Shown: positions 52,937 through 62,037 of the stretch, piece by piece | Position numbering within the stretch: the first letter of the stretch is position 1 | How the letters are laid out: every line of letters starts with the position of its first letter | Assembly: GCF_000519185.1 (NCBI RefSeq) | Contig: NZ_JAFA01000007.1 | Location: 186,001 to 250,000 of the forward strand | Length of the DNA: 64,000 nucleotides | DNA from: Paraburkholderia nodosa DSM 21604 | Lineage (GTDB): Bacteria > Pseudomonadota > Gammaproteobacteria > Burkholderiales > Burkholderiaceae | Direction: 5' to 3' | The notes under the pieces: generated by a model | Database searches by the model: none | What the model saw: only the letters and a program-made list of their open reading frames with translations | Told to the model about the DNA's origin: nothing | Made by a program: the position numbers and the translations under genes

Positions 52937-55900
52937 TCACGCCTGCGCTTCACACAATGGCTCGGGTTCGCTCCCCGCGCTTGAACCGGCGTTCAGCATG
53001 CCCCAAAGCGGTGGTCGGGGAGAAAGAATCGTGGCAAATGCTCCGCTCGCGTAGCCATCGAACATGTACGCCGTTGTCCGCGAAACCAGTGCTTCAAGCA
53101 ACTTCGCGGCTTCCGGGTCCGGCGATCCGCCGGCCGCGCCCGGGCGCGCGCGTTTGAGAAATTCGAGCCACCACGGCACCAGCGCCTCTAGCTTCGATGG
53201 CGGATACTGCCCCGGCGCGGTCGGCGACGGATTGAGCACGGTCGCCACCGCATTCCCGACGATCAGACGGGTCCGCTCCTTCGTGGCCACTGGAATCTGT
53301 GCATCGATGAGGCGGATCAATTCGGCATTGCCCTCGACGTTCACCGGTTCGACGATTCGGCTCGCCGGTGTGAAGACCGGACGCGACGCGATCGGCGGAG
53401 GGATCCGCTGGACGTAGGTCACGCGGTGAAGCACTCGCCAGGTGGGCGAACTGCCGTCGATCTGGCGCATCGCCCGGGCGTCGGGATCGTTCGACAGACG
53501 GATCCAGGTCGGGTCGACGATGCTTGAAAAGTTGGCGCTGTTTGCCGTTGACGGCGGAAGATAAAACGTCATGAAGCGATAGTTCTCCACCTTGCCCGGT
53601 GCTTGGCCTGGCGAAAACGCACCCTTGCCGCCGCCATATTCGGCAGGCGCGTCGGGGTTGAAGGTGCGCAGGTAGGCGTCGCCCGCGACCTTGATGTCGA
53701 GCGAAAGCGACTGCTCCGTGGTCGTTTCTTTGCTCACCTGCACGTCGACCCGGTGCGTCGCCATGATGTCGAACGACCACGCCACCCCCAGTTTGATGAA
53801 GAACTCCCCGTCCGCATGGAATCCGCCGCCGCCGCCGCGAGCGACGTTTCCGGAATAGCTGCGCACGCTCGACGCGGCAGTTCTTTGCTCCTCGGCATGA
53901 AGGCCGCCATTGGACGTCCACACATAGCGATTGACGAGCCCCTGGACAGGCGTGGCAACGGCGATCGGGTCGCCGGGCTTCGTTGAGAAGTCCTGGGACT
54001 GCGCCTGACGCGCATCGGCGAGGCTGGTGTCCCAGCCGTGCGCCTTGCGTGCCGGATCGAACTGTTGCGCGATGCTCTCGGAGCGCTGCCGTTGCCGGTC
54101 GATCGACGCGGCCAGCGCATAGGCTTCAACCGGCTTGAAGAAGCTCCCGCGCCGGGCATCCGCGTCGGGGTAATCCGGGTCGTTGATGAGCCCGATCTTC
54201 CCGTCCAGCGTCCCGTTCTTCGTGTAGCTGTTGTTCATCGGGAAGACGATGATGTTCCGGTCCGGCGGTATCGCGGGGTTGGGGAGGATGATCGTTCCCA
54301 CTGCGGCTTTGGTAGGAGCGAAGGTAATCGCGTAGAGATCCGCGCTGAGCGACTCCACCAGCGCATACGCCGAGTTGTCCACCTCGAAGCGGCGCCCCAC
54401 CACCGGGTTCAGATAACTGCGCTGGTCGGCCTGATACGGCTCCCAGTCGCCATTGACCCCCATCGTATCGCGCTGGGTCGCACTCCACGACGCTTCGACG
54501 CCTTCGCCGTCGCCCGAGCCGATTTCGCCGAAGCCCTTCACCACGGCCTGCGCAATCCCCCGCGCATCGAGCGAGTTGGTGATCACCGAAAACGGTCCGG
54601 CGCCGAGGTTGAGGTTTGTCATCGTCCTGATGCCGAGGAGCCCGATCGCCGCGCTGGCTTCGATTTGCGTCGCGTGCGACGAGGACGAGGTGAACACGAG
54701 CTTCTCCGCGGCCTCCTGGACCAGGCTGACGGTCGCCGTATCCATGTAGATCATGTACGACGGGTTGCCCGGGTCGAGGTAGTACGGCCGGGTGAGATTT
54801 TCGCCGGGCACCGGCGGTGCGCCTTCGATATAGCCGATCAAGGTCGGATCGGTTTGAACCTGTCCGAGGTAGGTGAGATCGAGTTCGCCGATCTGGATCG
54901 CGCGCGTGAGCGTCTGGTCCGGGTCGACGACGTACTGGCGTTTGAGTACGCCCCTCTGTCGCGCGGTTCCGACGTTCTGGGCGTCGGCGTAGGAGCCGGT
55001 GGCGATCCGGCCTGGCGCCGACTGGGAGTGGTCCGTGATCACGCCGCCGTAGGCGTTACGCACGTACGGTCCTTCGTTCGACAGCGGAGCGGTCGAGGCG
55101 CTCAGCCGCGCGGCCTGCACCGGCGGGTCGATATTGTTTTGTCCCCCCGTGATATCGGCGCCGCCGTCGCTGAAATTCCAGCAGGCAATCAGGCCCGACT
55201 CGTAGCCATAGCGCGGTACGAACATCTGATCCTGGATCGTCTCGACTGACCGGGCGTCGTCGTATAGCGCGACCTGGGCAATATCGCCGGCGAAACCTGC
55301 AATCGCCACTTGCCCAGCGGGTGCGCCCAGTGCGAATTGCGCCTGCGACACCGTTTCCAGTGGTGTCGTGGCGGGCGTGACGCTTCCCACCGGCGCGCCA
55401 TTGGCGACAAAGGCGAGCGTCGACGTGTCGGCCAGCGAGGCCCACATCGCTGAATTGCTCAACGTCGCGTCGTTGCCGCCAACGAGGTCGAACGCGACGC
55501 GCCCGGCCTGCTCGCGGAACGTCCAGCTTGCCGCGAGTCCTTTCGGCGTGCCAGCCTGCGGAAGGCGCGGATATTTCTCGGGAAAGAGCACCTGAACGGA
55601 CGCGTCGGTGCCCCAGAAGCGCAGCGTGCCCAGCGTCGCGCGCAGATAGTAAAAATCTTCCGCCGCCATCGGCGCGGCGCCGACGACGGGGCTGAATGCG
55701 CTACCGATGGTGACGTCGCCCTGGGTCGTGCGGATGTCGACGGAGATCACGCCCTTGATCGTGTCCTGCTTCGTCCCGACCTGGGCGCCGTCCTTGTAGA
55801 AGGTAATGGTCCAGATCGCGGCCGGATCGTCGCCCGGCAGGCGCTGCCACGTGAAAACGACCGCGACGTGATGCGTCTTGCCGTCCGCCAGTGCGGCGCC

Positions 55901-58900
55901 GTTGCTCCTGGCGGTCTGGATCTCTACGGTGCCGATGTCATCGGTAATCACGGCGACAGACAGATGCATCTCGCCCACGTCGTCGATCCAGTACATGAAG
56001 CTCTGCGCGTCGGGGTCGTCGTCGTTGGCCCAGCGGGCCATGATCGTGCCGAGTTGTCCGAGCGTTCCGGACGGAACCTCAAGCCAGGCATCGATCGCGA
56101 ATCGCCCGGTCGGGCCTAGGGCGCCGGCCGGACCGCAGTTCACCCAGTCATAGCGGTCGTTCTGATAGCGCGCCGCAGGATTCATCGCCAGCGCACCGCC
56201 CGCCTGGTAGATGAGCGCGAGATGGTTCCAGCGGCCGTTCGCGAGCAACGTGTCGGCTTCGACCGAGGCGAGACCGCCCACCGACGCGATGACCGAGAGG
56301 AAAAATGAATCGTCCTCGGTGCCGAGGGGCTGGTGGTAGAGGAACAGCGGCGCGTCCCAGTCCGTTGACGTCTGGGCGGCGGTGTTGCGAACAAATTTTC
56401 CCGTACTGCCGCCGGTTTCGATCGCACTGAGCGGCCAGTTGCCGAGCAGCCCGGGTTCGAAGCCGCTCATCGACGTGAGCCAGGTGCGCCGGATATCCGC
56501 CGCCGAGCGGGCAATCGACCAGTAACGGATCTGCGCCATGCTGCCGAAGAGTGAGGCGTTGCTCGGCGTATTCGCGCCGATGACGAGGAAGGCGGCCGAC
56601 TGCGTTTGCATCGCGACGCTGGAGAAAGAGTCCGTGATGTCGGCGTCGAGCAGGATTTGCAGGGTCCAAAGCTTGCTCGCGGCATTCTGCTCGCCCGTGA
56701 GCGCGATGTGCGACCAGGTTGGCTGATTTTCATCGTCGACCGCCGGTACGATCACGCTGCTCCGGTAGACGTGGGCGCCCGAACTGTTGTCGAGCGTTGC
56801 GATCTCGATGTGCCGGTCCGCGGTCAGGCCGACCACGAGAAACGGTGTGCGGCCCGGCTCTCCGAGCTGGATCACTCCGCCGATGGGCGTCGTCGCGCCG
56901 CTTACCGGCGGCGCGGCCTGGTCGTTGGGCTTGACCCAGAATTCCCAGGTGAATGCGCCGACCGGCATGAAGCTGCCCTTGGCGCTCGTTCCGGTCTGGA
57001 AGTAGGACGAGTCGGGTACGCCGGGCTGTTTCGTATAGCTCGAGCTCTTGACGACCTGCTGGCTTTCAAGCGCCAGGGCGTAAGCGAGAGCCGGCGACCC
57101 GGATGGGACCGTGGTCACATTGTCGAGGAACGTGGCAAGTCGTTGATGCTGACCCGAACTGGGCCGGACCCAAGCCTCGAGCGTCCAGTCCCACTGAGGG
57201 CGCAGATTGGCGGAGACGGGAATGACAGCGCCGTTGGCCGTGACGGGAACGATCACGTTGTTGGTGCCGCTGAACGAGCACTGCTGCTGCACTGGCGGGC
57301 GGATCCAGACGCCGCTTTCCAATGCATCGGCATCGGTCTCTGGAGAGAGGGCGCGCGAGAGCGAGCGCACCGCGCCCGTGGTGTTCTGGACATAGGCGGT
57401 CGCCCCAGCCGACGGACGCAGCGAAGTCGCAATGAAGCCGGCCATCCGGGTCGGATCGAGCTTCGATGCGGGATTGAAACTGTGCCTCTGCACGCCAGCG
57501 GCATACTGCCCGGCGGTGACGGCCGCTGCCGTCAGGTCGATCGCCGGCACCAGCACATCGAAAAGTGCGGCAGTCGCGGCGAGTCCCATGCGCCCCACGG
57601 GCGCATGGGTGATCTGTACCTGTCCGGCCGCGCCCGTGCCGTCGATGCCGAGGCCGAGCGCCTTGAAGTCGGCGTTCGTCTGCAGCGCCGTGACGAATTT
57701 TGCTACATCGGCGGGAATCCCGTTGATTGGCACGCTGTTGCCGTCGAACGCGAAGGTGACGTCACGCGCGCCGTGGACCGAGGTGCTGGCCGCAACCGTG
57801 ATCGTCATGGCTGGCACGAGCGCGTTGGTGCCCAGCGAGTACAGGATGACCGGCGCGGGAATACCCACGGCGTTGGTTGCGAGTCCGAAGAGCGGCGTGC
57901 CGTTGGTGTCGGCGGGATAGGCATAGGTGGACGGCGCGGCAGCGCCATCGAAGAGATCGCCGAAGGTGGCGACGTCGAACGGGACGGAGCGCCAGTGCAC
58001 TGTCAACACCACGTTCGCGGGGGCGTGAAACGTGATCGTGTAGTCCTGGCTGGTGCCGTTGGCGGTGACGCCAACCGAAGCGAGAGCGAGGTCGGCTCTC
58101 GTCGTGACGAAGGTCACCACCGGCGGCGGGCCGTCGCTCACGCCGGCCGGCAGCGTCAGCGGGAGCCGGGCGATCGCATGGCTGCCAGCGTAGTCGAAGA
58201 AGGTCTTCGCGCCGGAAAGCACCGCCGGATCGGCCGAATCGCTCGACGCGTTGCCGTTAAGGACATCCATGAACGGACCAAGGGAGCGTGGGACGCCGTT
58301 CCATGTCTCGGCCGGAAGCCCGCAGACGGCTGGATAGACGATCGACACATTGCACAGATCGGCTGCGGAGGGGCCGTTCGGCGCGAGGGTGCCATCGGCA
58401 ACGGCGATCGTCGCGCCGGCCATGATGCCGCCGCTTTGCAGCGCGTAGAAGTCCACCGCGCCATTGCTTTGCTCCTCGACTTCGGTCATCACCCACGGAA
58501 CCGATAACACCAGCCGGTTTGCGCGGGCATCGAACTGGGCGACCATCGCCTGCGGCAACTTCGGATCGAGCGAACTCCAGCGATCGAACGGCGCAGTCGG
58601 CAATGGGCCGCCGAAATACAGATGGACCAGGCCGTCGTCGCCGAAGTACAAAACCGGGGACTGCCTGGGTTGCAACTGGCCGAGCACCATTGACGAGACC
58701 AGCAACCCATCGACGATCTGGATCGTGTCGGGCAGATCGGCAGGTTCAGGGTAGGCGGGCGCCCGCGTGTCCGGCGTGAAGACACCATTCATCAGCTTGC
58801 CGTCCACGAGAACCAGCGACTGGCCGCTGGCAGGGAGCAGCGAGATGTTGCCGTCCTGACCAAGGGCAAAGTCGTACACCGCCACCGCCGCGCTCAGCCC

Positions 58901-59854
58901 GCCGCCGCTCACCGGGACAGCCAGCATCAGATGCCCGGCGCGCTGCAGTTCAGCTTCGTTTCCCGCGGCGGTCGACGCCCGCTCCTGCTCGGCATAGAAC
59001 ACGAGCGCGGGGGCGAGGCCGGCGATTGGTGTCAGCGCTGGTCCGCCATTGCGCAGCGTCGGGGCAATCAGTGGATAGACAACCGGTGTCTCGGTGAAGT
59101 CGGTGAGCCCCGACGACGAGCAACGGACCTGATGCAACTGCACGCCGGTGGCGGTGGCAACCGCCGCGTACAGGAGCGCGATCTCGGGATCGGCGCTCGG
59201 CACACGGGCCACGTCATACGCCCCTGCTTTGAGTCCGTTGATACGGGCGAATTCGATCGTCGGCTCGAAGAATGGCTCGCCGGTCGGATCGAGAAACGCT
59301 TCGCCGTCCACCTCGTCGAGCGGCACATCGCGCAGGCCGCTGCGGCGAAAGCGTACTTCCCAGGCTGGCTCGAGAGCAAAACGCTCGACGCTTTTGCCGT
59401 CTTGCTGCTCCGATCGCGACAGCAGACCCACGCGGTTCATCAGCAGCGTGCCCGCCGACGATTGTCGATAAATGGTGAGAAACGCGCCGTCGCTCGATAC
59501 GCGAAACGACGCGTCTGCCGACGCAACCGGTTCGGCCACGGGGGTGACGGTCAGCAGATCCATTCCTGCGAGTCTCAGTTCTCGCGCGGGCAGGGTGGCC
59601 GCGTCCTCCGCATTTTGGGGGAGTGCGGCCGCAACGACCTCCGGAAACTCGTATCGATACCAGCCATTCCACGCAGCGAGATCGTCACCGGAGGAGGCCG
59701 CTGAGGGATCGAGAACGCGAAAATAGAGCGTTCCGACCGTGGCCGACCGGGCACGAGCAAAAAGAATCAGTTGACTCTGGTGCGTGACCAGAACTGGATC
59801 GATGAGATCGCTTCCCCATGCGTCATCCGAGGGGCCGTTATTGATCGCGCTCAT
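52937..59854 (-). CDS. Giant LamG/concanavalin-like multidomain protein of unknown function
   Basis: 2305 aa from MSAINNGPSDDAW (ATG 59854; GGAG 9 bp upstream). The frame opens about 510 bp further up, but that part is arginine-rich shadow sequence. Residues 1-850 are mostly beta with no known domain. Residues about 850-1590 hold LamG/ConA-like modules (WTLEAWVRPS, FTWEFWVKPN, FAIDAWLEVP, plus LAASWTFREQAGRVAFDLVGGND). The C-terminal 700 residues include a glycine-rich segment (ARGGGGGFHADGEF) followed by alternating polar/apolar strands (AWSFDIMATHRVDVQV, SLSLDIKVAGDAYLR). No signal peptide or transmembrane segment is visible. Second gene after the 234 aa gene, 113 bp apart. Toxin, adhesin or structural protein are possibilities only. 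Confidence 0.8.
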   Translation of the reverse strand: MSAINNGPSDDAWGSDLIDPVLVTHQSQLILFARARSATVGTLYFRVLDPSAASSGDDLAAWNGWYRYEFPEVVAAALPQNAEDAATLPARELRLAGMDLLTVTPVAEPVASADASFRVSSDGAFLTIYRQSSAGTLLMNRVGLLSRSEQQDGKSVERFALEPAWEVRFRRSGLRDVPLDEVDGEAFLDPTGEPFFEPTIEFARINGLKAGAYDVARVPSADPEIALLYAAVATATGVQLHQVRCSSSGLTDFTETPVVYPLIAPTLRNGGPALTPIAGLAPALVFYAEQERASTAAGNEAELQRAGHLMLAVPVSGGGLSAAVAVYDFALGQDGNISLLPASGQSLVLVDGKLMNGVFTPDTRAPAYPEPADLPDTIQIVDGLLVSSMVLGQLQPRQSPVLYFGDDGLVHLYFGGPLPTAPFDRWSSLDPKLPQAMVAQFDARANRLVLSVPWVMTEVEEQSNGAVDFYALQSGGIMAGATIAVADGTLAPNGPSAADLCNVSIVYPAVCGLPAETWNGVPRSLGPFMDVLNGNASSDSADPAVLSGAKTFFDYAGSHAIARLPLTLPAGVSDGPPPVVTFVTTRADLALASVGVTANGTSQDYTITFHAPANVVLTVHWRSVPFDVATFGDLFDGAAAPSTYAYPADTNGTPLFGLATNAVGIPAPVILYSLGTNALVPAMTITVAASTSVHGARDVTFAFDGNSVPINGIPADVAKFVTALQTNADFKALGLGIDGTGAAGQVQITHAPVGRMGLAATAALFDVLVPAIDLTAAAVTAGQYAAGVQRHSFNPASKLDPTRMAGFIATSLRPSAGATAYVQNTTGAVRSLSRALSPETDADALESGVWIRPPVQQQCSFSGTNNVIVPVTANGAVIPVSANLRPQWDWTLEAWVRPSSGQHQRLATFLDNVTTVPSGSPALAYALALESQQVVKSSSYTKQPGVPDSSYFQTGTSAKGSFMPVGAFTWEFWVKPNDQAAPPVSGATTPIGGVIQLGEPGRTPFLVVGLTADRHIEIATLDNSSGAHVYRSSVIVPAVDDENQPTWSHIALTGEQNAASKLWTLQILLDADITDSFSSVAMQTQSAAFLVIGANTPSNASLFGSMAQIRYWSIARSAADIRRTWLTSMSGFEPGLLGNWPLSAIETGGSTGKFVRNTAAQTSTDWDAPLFLYHQPLGTEDDSFFLSVIASVGGLASVEADTLLANGRWNHLALIYQAGGALAMNPAARYQNDRYDWVNCGPAGALGPTGRFAIDAWLEVPSGTLGQLGTIMARWANDDDPDAQSFMYWIDDVGEMHLSVAVITDDIGTVEIQTARSNGAALADGKTHHVAVVFTWQRLPGDDPAAIWTITFYKDGAQVGTKQDTIKGVISVDIRTTQGDVTIGSAFSPVVGAAPMAAEDFYYLRATLGTLRFWGTDASVQVLFPEKYPRLPQAGTPKGLAASWTFREQAGRVAFDLVGGNDATLSNSAMWASLADTSTLAFVANGAPVGSVTPATTPLETVSQAQFALGAPAGQVAIAGFAGDIAQVALYDDARSVETIQDQMFVPRYGYESGLIACWNFSDGGADITGGQNNIDPPVQAARLSASTAPLSNEGPYVRNAYGGVITDHSQSAPGRIATGSYADAQNVGTARQRGVLKRQYVVDPDQTLTRAIQIGELDLTYLGQVQTDPTLIGYIEGAPPVPGENLTRPYYLDPGNPSYMIYMDTATVSLVQEAAEKLVFTSSSSHATQIEASAAIGLLGIRTMTNLNLGAGPFSVITNSLDARGIAQAVVKGFGEIGSGDGEGVEASWSATQRDTMGVNGDWEPYQADQRSYLNPVVGRRFEVDNSAYALVESLSADLYAITFAPTKAAVGTIILPNPAIPPDRNIIVFPMNNSYTKNGTLDGKIGLINDPDYPDADARRGSFFKPVEAYALAASIDRQRQRSESIAQQFDPARKAHGWDTSLADARQAQSQDFSTKPGDPIAVATPVQGLVNRYVWTSNGGLHAEEQRTAASSVRSYSGNVARGGGGGFHADGEFFIKLGVAWSFDIMATHRVDVQVSKETTTEQSLSLDIKVAGDAYLRTFNPDAPAEYGGGKGAFSPGQAPGKVENYRFMTFYLPPSTANSANFSSIVDPTWIRLSNDPDARAMRQIDGSSPTWRVLHRVTYVQRIPPPIASRPVFTPASRIVEPVNVEGNAELIRLIDAQIPVATKERTRLIVGNAVATVLNPSPTAPGQYPPSKLEALVPWWLEFLKRARPGAAGGSPDPEAAKLLEALVSRTTAYMFDGYASGAFATILSPRPPLWGMLNAGSSAGSEPEPLCEAQA

Positions 59855-59967
59855 GTAATGAGTCTCCGCTTCAAGGAATAACACGCGAAAAAAAGTCCAC
59901 GCGACCGCACGCGCCGCGCTACCAACATGGCGGCGCGGCTCGCGATACGGTGGGTACGTTCGATCGT

Positions 59968-60672
59968 CTAAACGGCAGACAGCGTGACGTATGGATAGAT
60001 GTAGGCAGCGGCGTAGTAGAACTCGGTGTACAGATTGCACGTCGCGACGTAGCGAGCGGCATTCTGGCCAGAGAGTGCCGCGGACGCAGAAACAGTGGAC
60101 AGTGTGTTGACGAAGTAGGTCACCGTGAGGGTGGTGACGCCGTCGGCGAGCTGGTAGGAGATTGAACCATCGCAGCCAAGCGTGGCGTCTTTGGGATCCT
60201 TGTTGACCCAGAACCCGTCCTGATGTGTTGCCGGCGTGTCGCCCGCATTGATCTTCCCGACATAGGAATCGAGATTGCCATGCGAAACGCTCGACCCGGA
60301 ATACGTCAATACGCCGCCGCTGTTGTTCGTGAAGAAGCCGATCGCCCAGTTGTAGGTGGCGCACGCGTGCGGCGTAGGTTTGTAAATGGTGGCGCCGGAC
60401 TCCAAAACCGTAGGTGCGCGTGGAGGAGCAATCATCTGCTCGACCGTTTTGCGAAGCCGCCTGGGCGTGAGGCTCTTCACCAGTCGCAGCGGTTCGAGCG
60501 TCAGGAATTTTCCACTCGTGTCGTAATCGAATTTGGCAGCGAAGCAGGCATTTTCCACCAGACCGGCGGCGTCGCCTTTGACGATACCGCCTTCGCTCCG
60601 GATCATCTCGATAAGGTGTGCTAACTGCTTGGGTGTCACGTTTGGGATTACAACTTCATGAAGGTCGTCCAT
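59968..60672 (-). CDS. 234-residue partner protein of the giant LamG gene
   Basis: 234 aa from ATG 60672 (GGAG 9 bp upstream; a 21-residue in-frame extension lacks a good site). The N-terminal ~90 residues are helical and basic (VTPKQLAHLIEMIRSEGGIVKGD, TPRRLRKTVEQMI). The C-terminal ~140 residues look like a compact aromatic beta-sandwich (YNWAIGFFTNNSGGVLTYSG, GCDGSISYQLADGVTTLTVTYF). The pattern is loosely like small lipid-binding or pore-forming beta proteins (aegerolysin or actinoporin type), but no family match can be claimed. It is upstream of the giant gene in the same direction and so probably co-transcribed. No signal peptide. Confidence 0.65.
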   Translation of the reverse strand: MDDLHEVVIPNVTPKQLAHLIEMIRSEGGIVKGDAAGLVENACFAAKFDYDTSGKFLTLEPLRLVKSLTPRRLRKTVEQMIAPPRAPTVLESGATIYKPTPHACATYNWAIGFFTNNSGGVLTYSGSSVSHGNLDSYVGKINAGDTPATHQDGFWVNKDPKDATLGCDGSISYQLADGVTTLTVTYFVNTLSTVSASAALSGQNAARYVATCNLYTEFYYAAAYIYPYVTLSAV

Positions 60673-61461
60673 TGCCGTGCGCTCCGTATTTGGGTGGTTG
60701 TTCGCTACTTCCGGAGAAGTCGAAAAAAGTACCACTCCTCCAGACTGATCAGCGGGCTATTATTCGCGAAGTCAAGCGATCCACGCGAAGGCAAAGTCCG
60801 CAAGGAGACGAGGGAAAAAATTTCTACACCGGGGAAAACCAAACTATTCTTGGCACCTTGTCATCCGGTTATAGAAAAGTCCGAATTTCCTCAATGCCAG
60901 GATTGGCGAATTCACTTCGTCTTGCTTAAAAATGCAAATTTATGAAAACTATGCCAAATATATAAAACTCACCGATATTAATAAACATGTTCTCCATAAC
61001 TTGTTAGCTGCCGCGCAGCAAGCAGGATTACGCATCGATATGAAATCGATACGACTCGCTGAGTTATTGAAAAAGCAGGTAAACGACGCATATCTCCCCG
61101 GAAATCGTTCTGGCGAACGAATAATGCATTACGTCTCAGTGCGAGCCAAAGTGGCACGGCAACCGAAAGGAAACGAGGGTTCTTGTGTGGTCTCAAATTT
61201 TCTTTTTGGCTGAGTCAAGAGTAACACGCTTTGCCAGGAAATCAAGGAGGTGCGAAATTATGCGAGCTAGATAAGCAGCATCAGGAAATTATTAAGTGAG
61301 GCAGAGGCGGCATCGCGAATGAATGCGTGCCGCGAGGATTTGGTGACGTCAACCAAAGTGTGAGTGTCGCGCAGTACGGTCTTGCTCGACCGCCGAAATT
61401 GTTGACGCCGTCACCTTCGCACGATCCAGGTCCGGCGGGGTGCCTCGATGGACGAACGTAA
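60673..61461. other. AT-rich regulatory/foreign stretch upstream of the LamG operon
   Basis: About 790 bp, clearly AT-richer than the rest of the window between 60700 and 61290. It holds the likely promoter of the leftward LamG operon. A 93-codon ORF (60932-61213, plus; MQIYENYAKYIKLTDINKHVL) has no ribosome site and no recognised motif; it may be a relic and is not called as a gene. Confidence 0.5.
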
Positions 61462-61876
61462 CAGACTCGTTGCGATTGGGGAGAAGCAGGTCGGCGCGAG
61501 CTCAATGAGCGTGGTCGACGTTGGCGGCGAGTGTTGATTCCCGAGCAGATCACGATTGCGCAACTGCATCAGGTGATGCAGCTCGCCATGGGCTGGAACG
61601 ACGAACACCTGCACCGGTTCATCATCCGCGGATGGCGTTACGGTGGACATCGCGACGGTGCGTTCCAATTCTTTGACGGCCCAGACACCCTGTCGCTGTC
61701 GGCGTTTGACCTGCACGACCATGAGCGCTTTGCCTACCTGTACGCCTTCACCTCGTAGTGGTTACATGACGTGCGCGTCGAGCGGCGCACGTGCAACCAG
61801 CGGTCAAGGCCGCTACCATGCTGCATCGCGGGCTCCGGGCGTTGTCCGCAAGAAGACAGCGGAGGCCCCGAGAGAT
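61462..61876 (+). pseudogene. pRiA4b ORF-3-like gene, broken by a stop and a transposon
   Basis: The sequence encodes WRRVLIPEQITIAQLHQVM and QLAMGWNDEHLHRFIIRGWRYGG, typical of the plasmid pRiA4b ORF-3 family. A TAG at 61756-61758 interrupts it at AYLYAFTS. The same frame then continues WLHDVRVERRT and LPCCIAGSGRCPQEDSGGP, the family's conserved C-terminal motifs, until the Tn3-type terminal repeat at 61877. The N-terminus is degraded, with a stop at 61459. So the gene carries a nonsense mutation and is also cut by an insertion. The original function in this family is unknown. Confidence 0.75.
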
Positions 61877-61923
61877 GGGGTAATCGTACTTTTCGTGCAA
61901 AATCTGGCGGTCTCCCCCGTAAG
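61877..61923. repeat. Candidate left terminal inverted repeat of a Tn3-family element
   Basis: The element begins with GGGG (61877-61880), usual for Tn3-family ends, and reaches TAAG at 61920-61923. It sits exactly where the pRiA4b ORF-3 homology stops and about 115 bp before the transposase start. The partner repeat lies outside the window, so the match is unverified. Confidence 0.5.
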
Positions 61924-62037
61924 CCTTTGTCGACAAGGCTTTCCGACAGGCTCACATCCGTTGGCCGCCCCGAATTGAGTGGAGGGCGTAACATATCCGC
62001 CCGCGATTCGGATCGCGTCATCTCGATGGGGCAAGAG

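Noticed and set aside
56606..58507. 633-codon plus-strand open frame over the giant gene
   Set aside because: Opposite-strand shadow with low-complexity GRD-rich sequence; giant gene motifs are on the minus strand.
59855..60364. N-terminal extension of the giant LamG gene
   Set aside because: Arginine-rich out-of-frame overlap with the 234 aa gene; MSAINNGPSDDAW has the ribosome site.
60932..61213. 93-codon plus ORF in the AT-rich stretch
   Set aside because: No ribosome site and no recognised family; AT-rich DNA alone makes such frames rarer but not absent, so it is only described as a possible relic.
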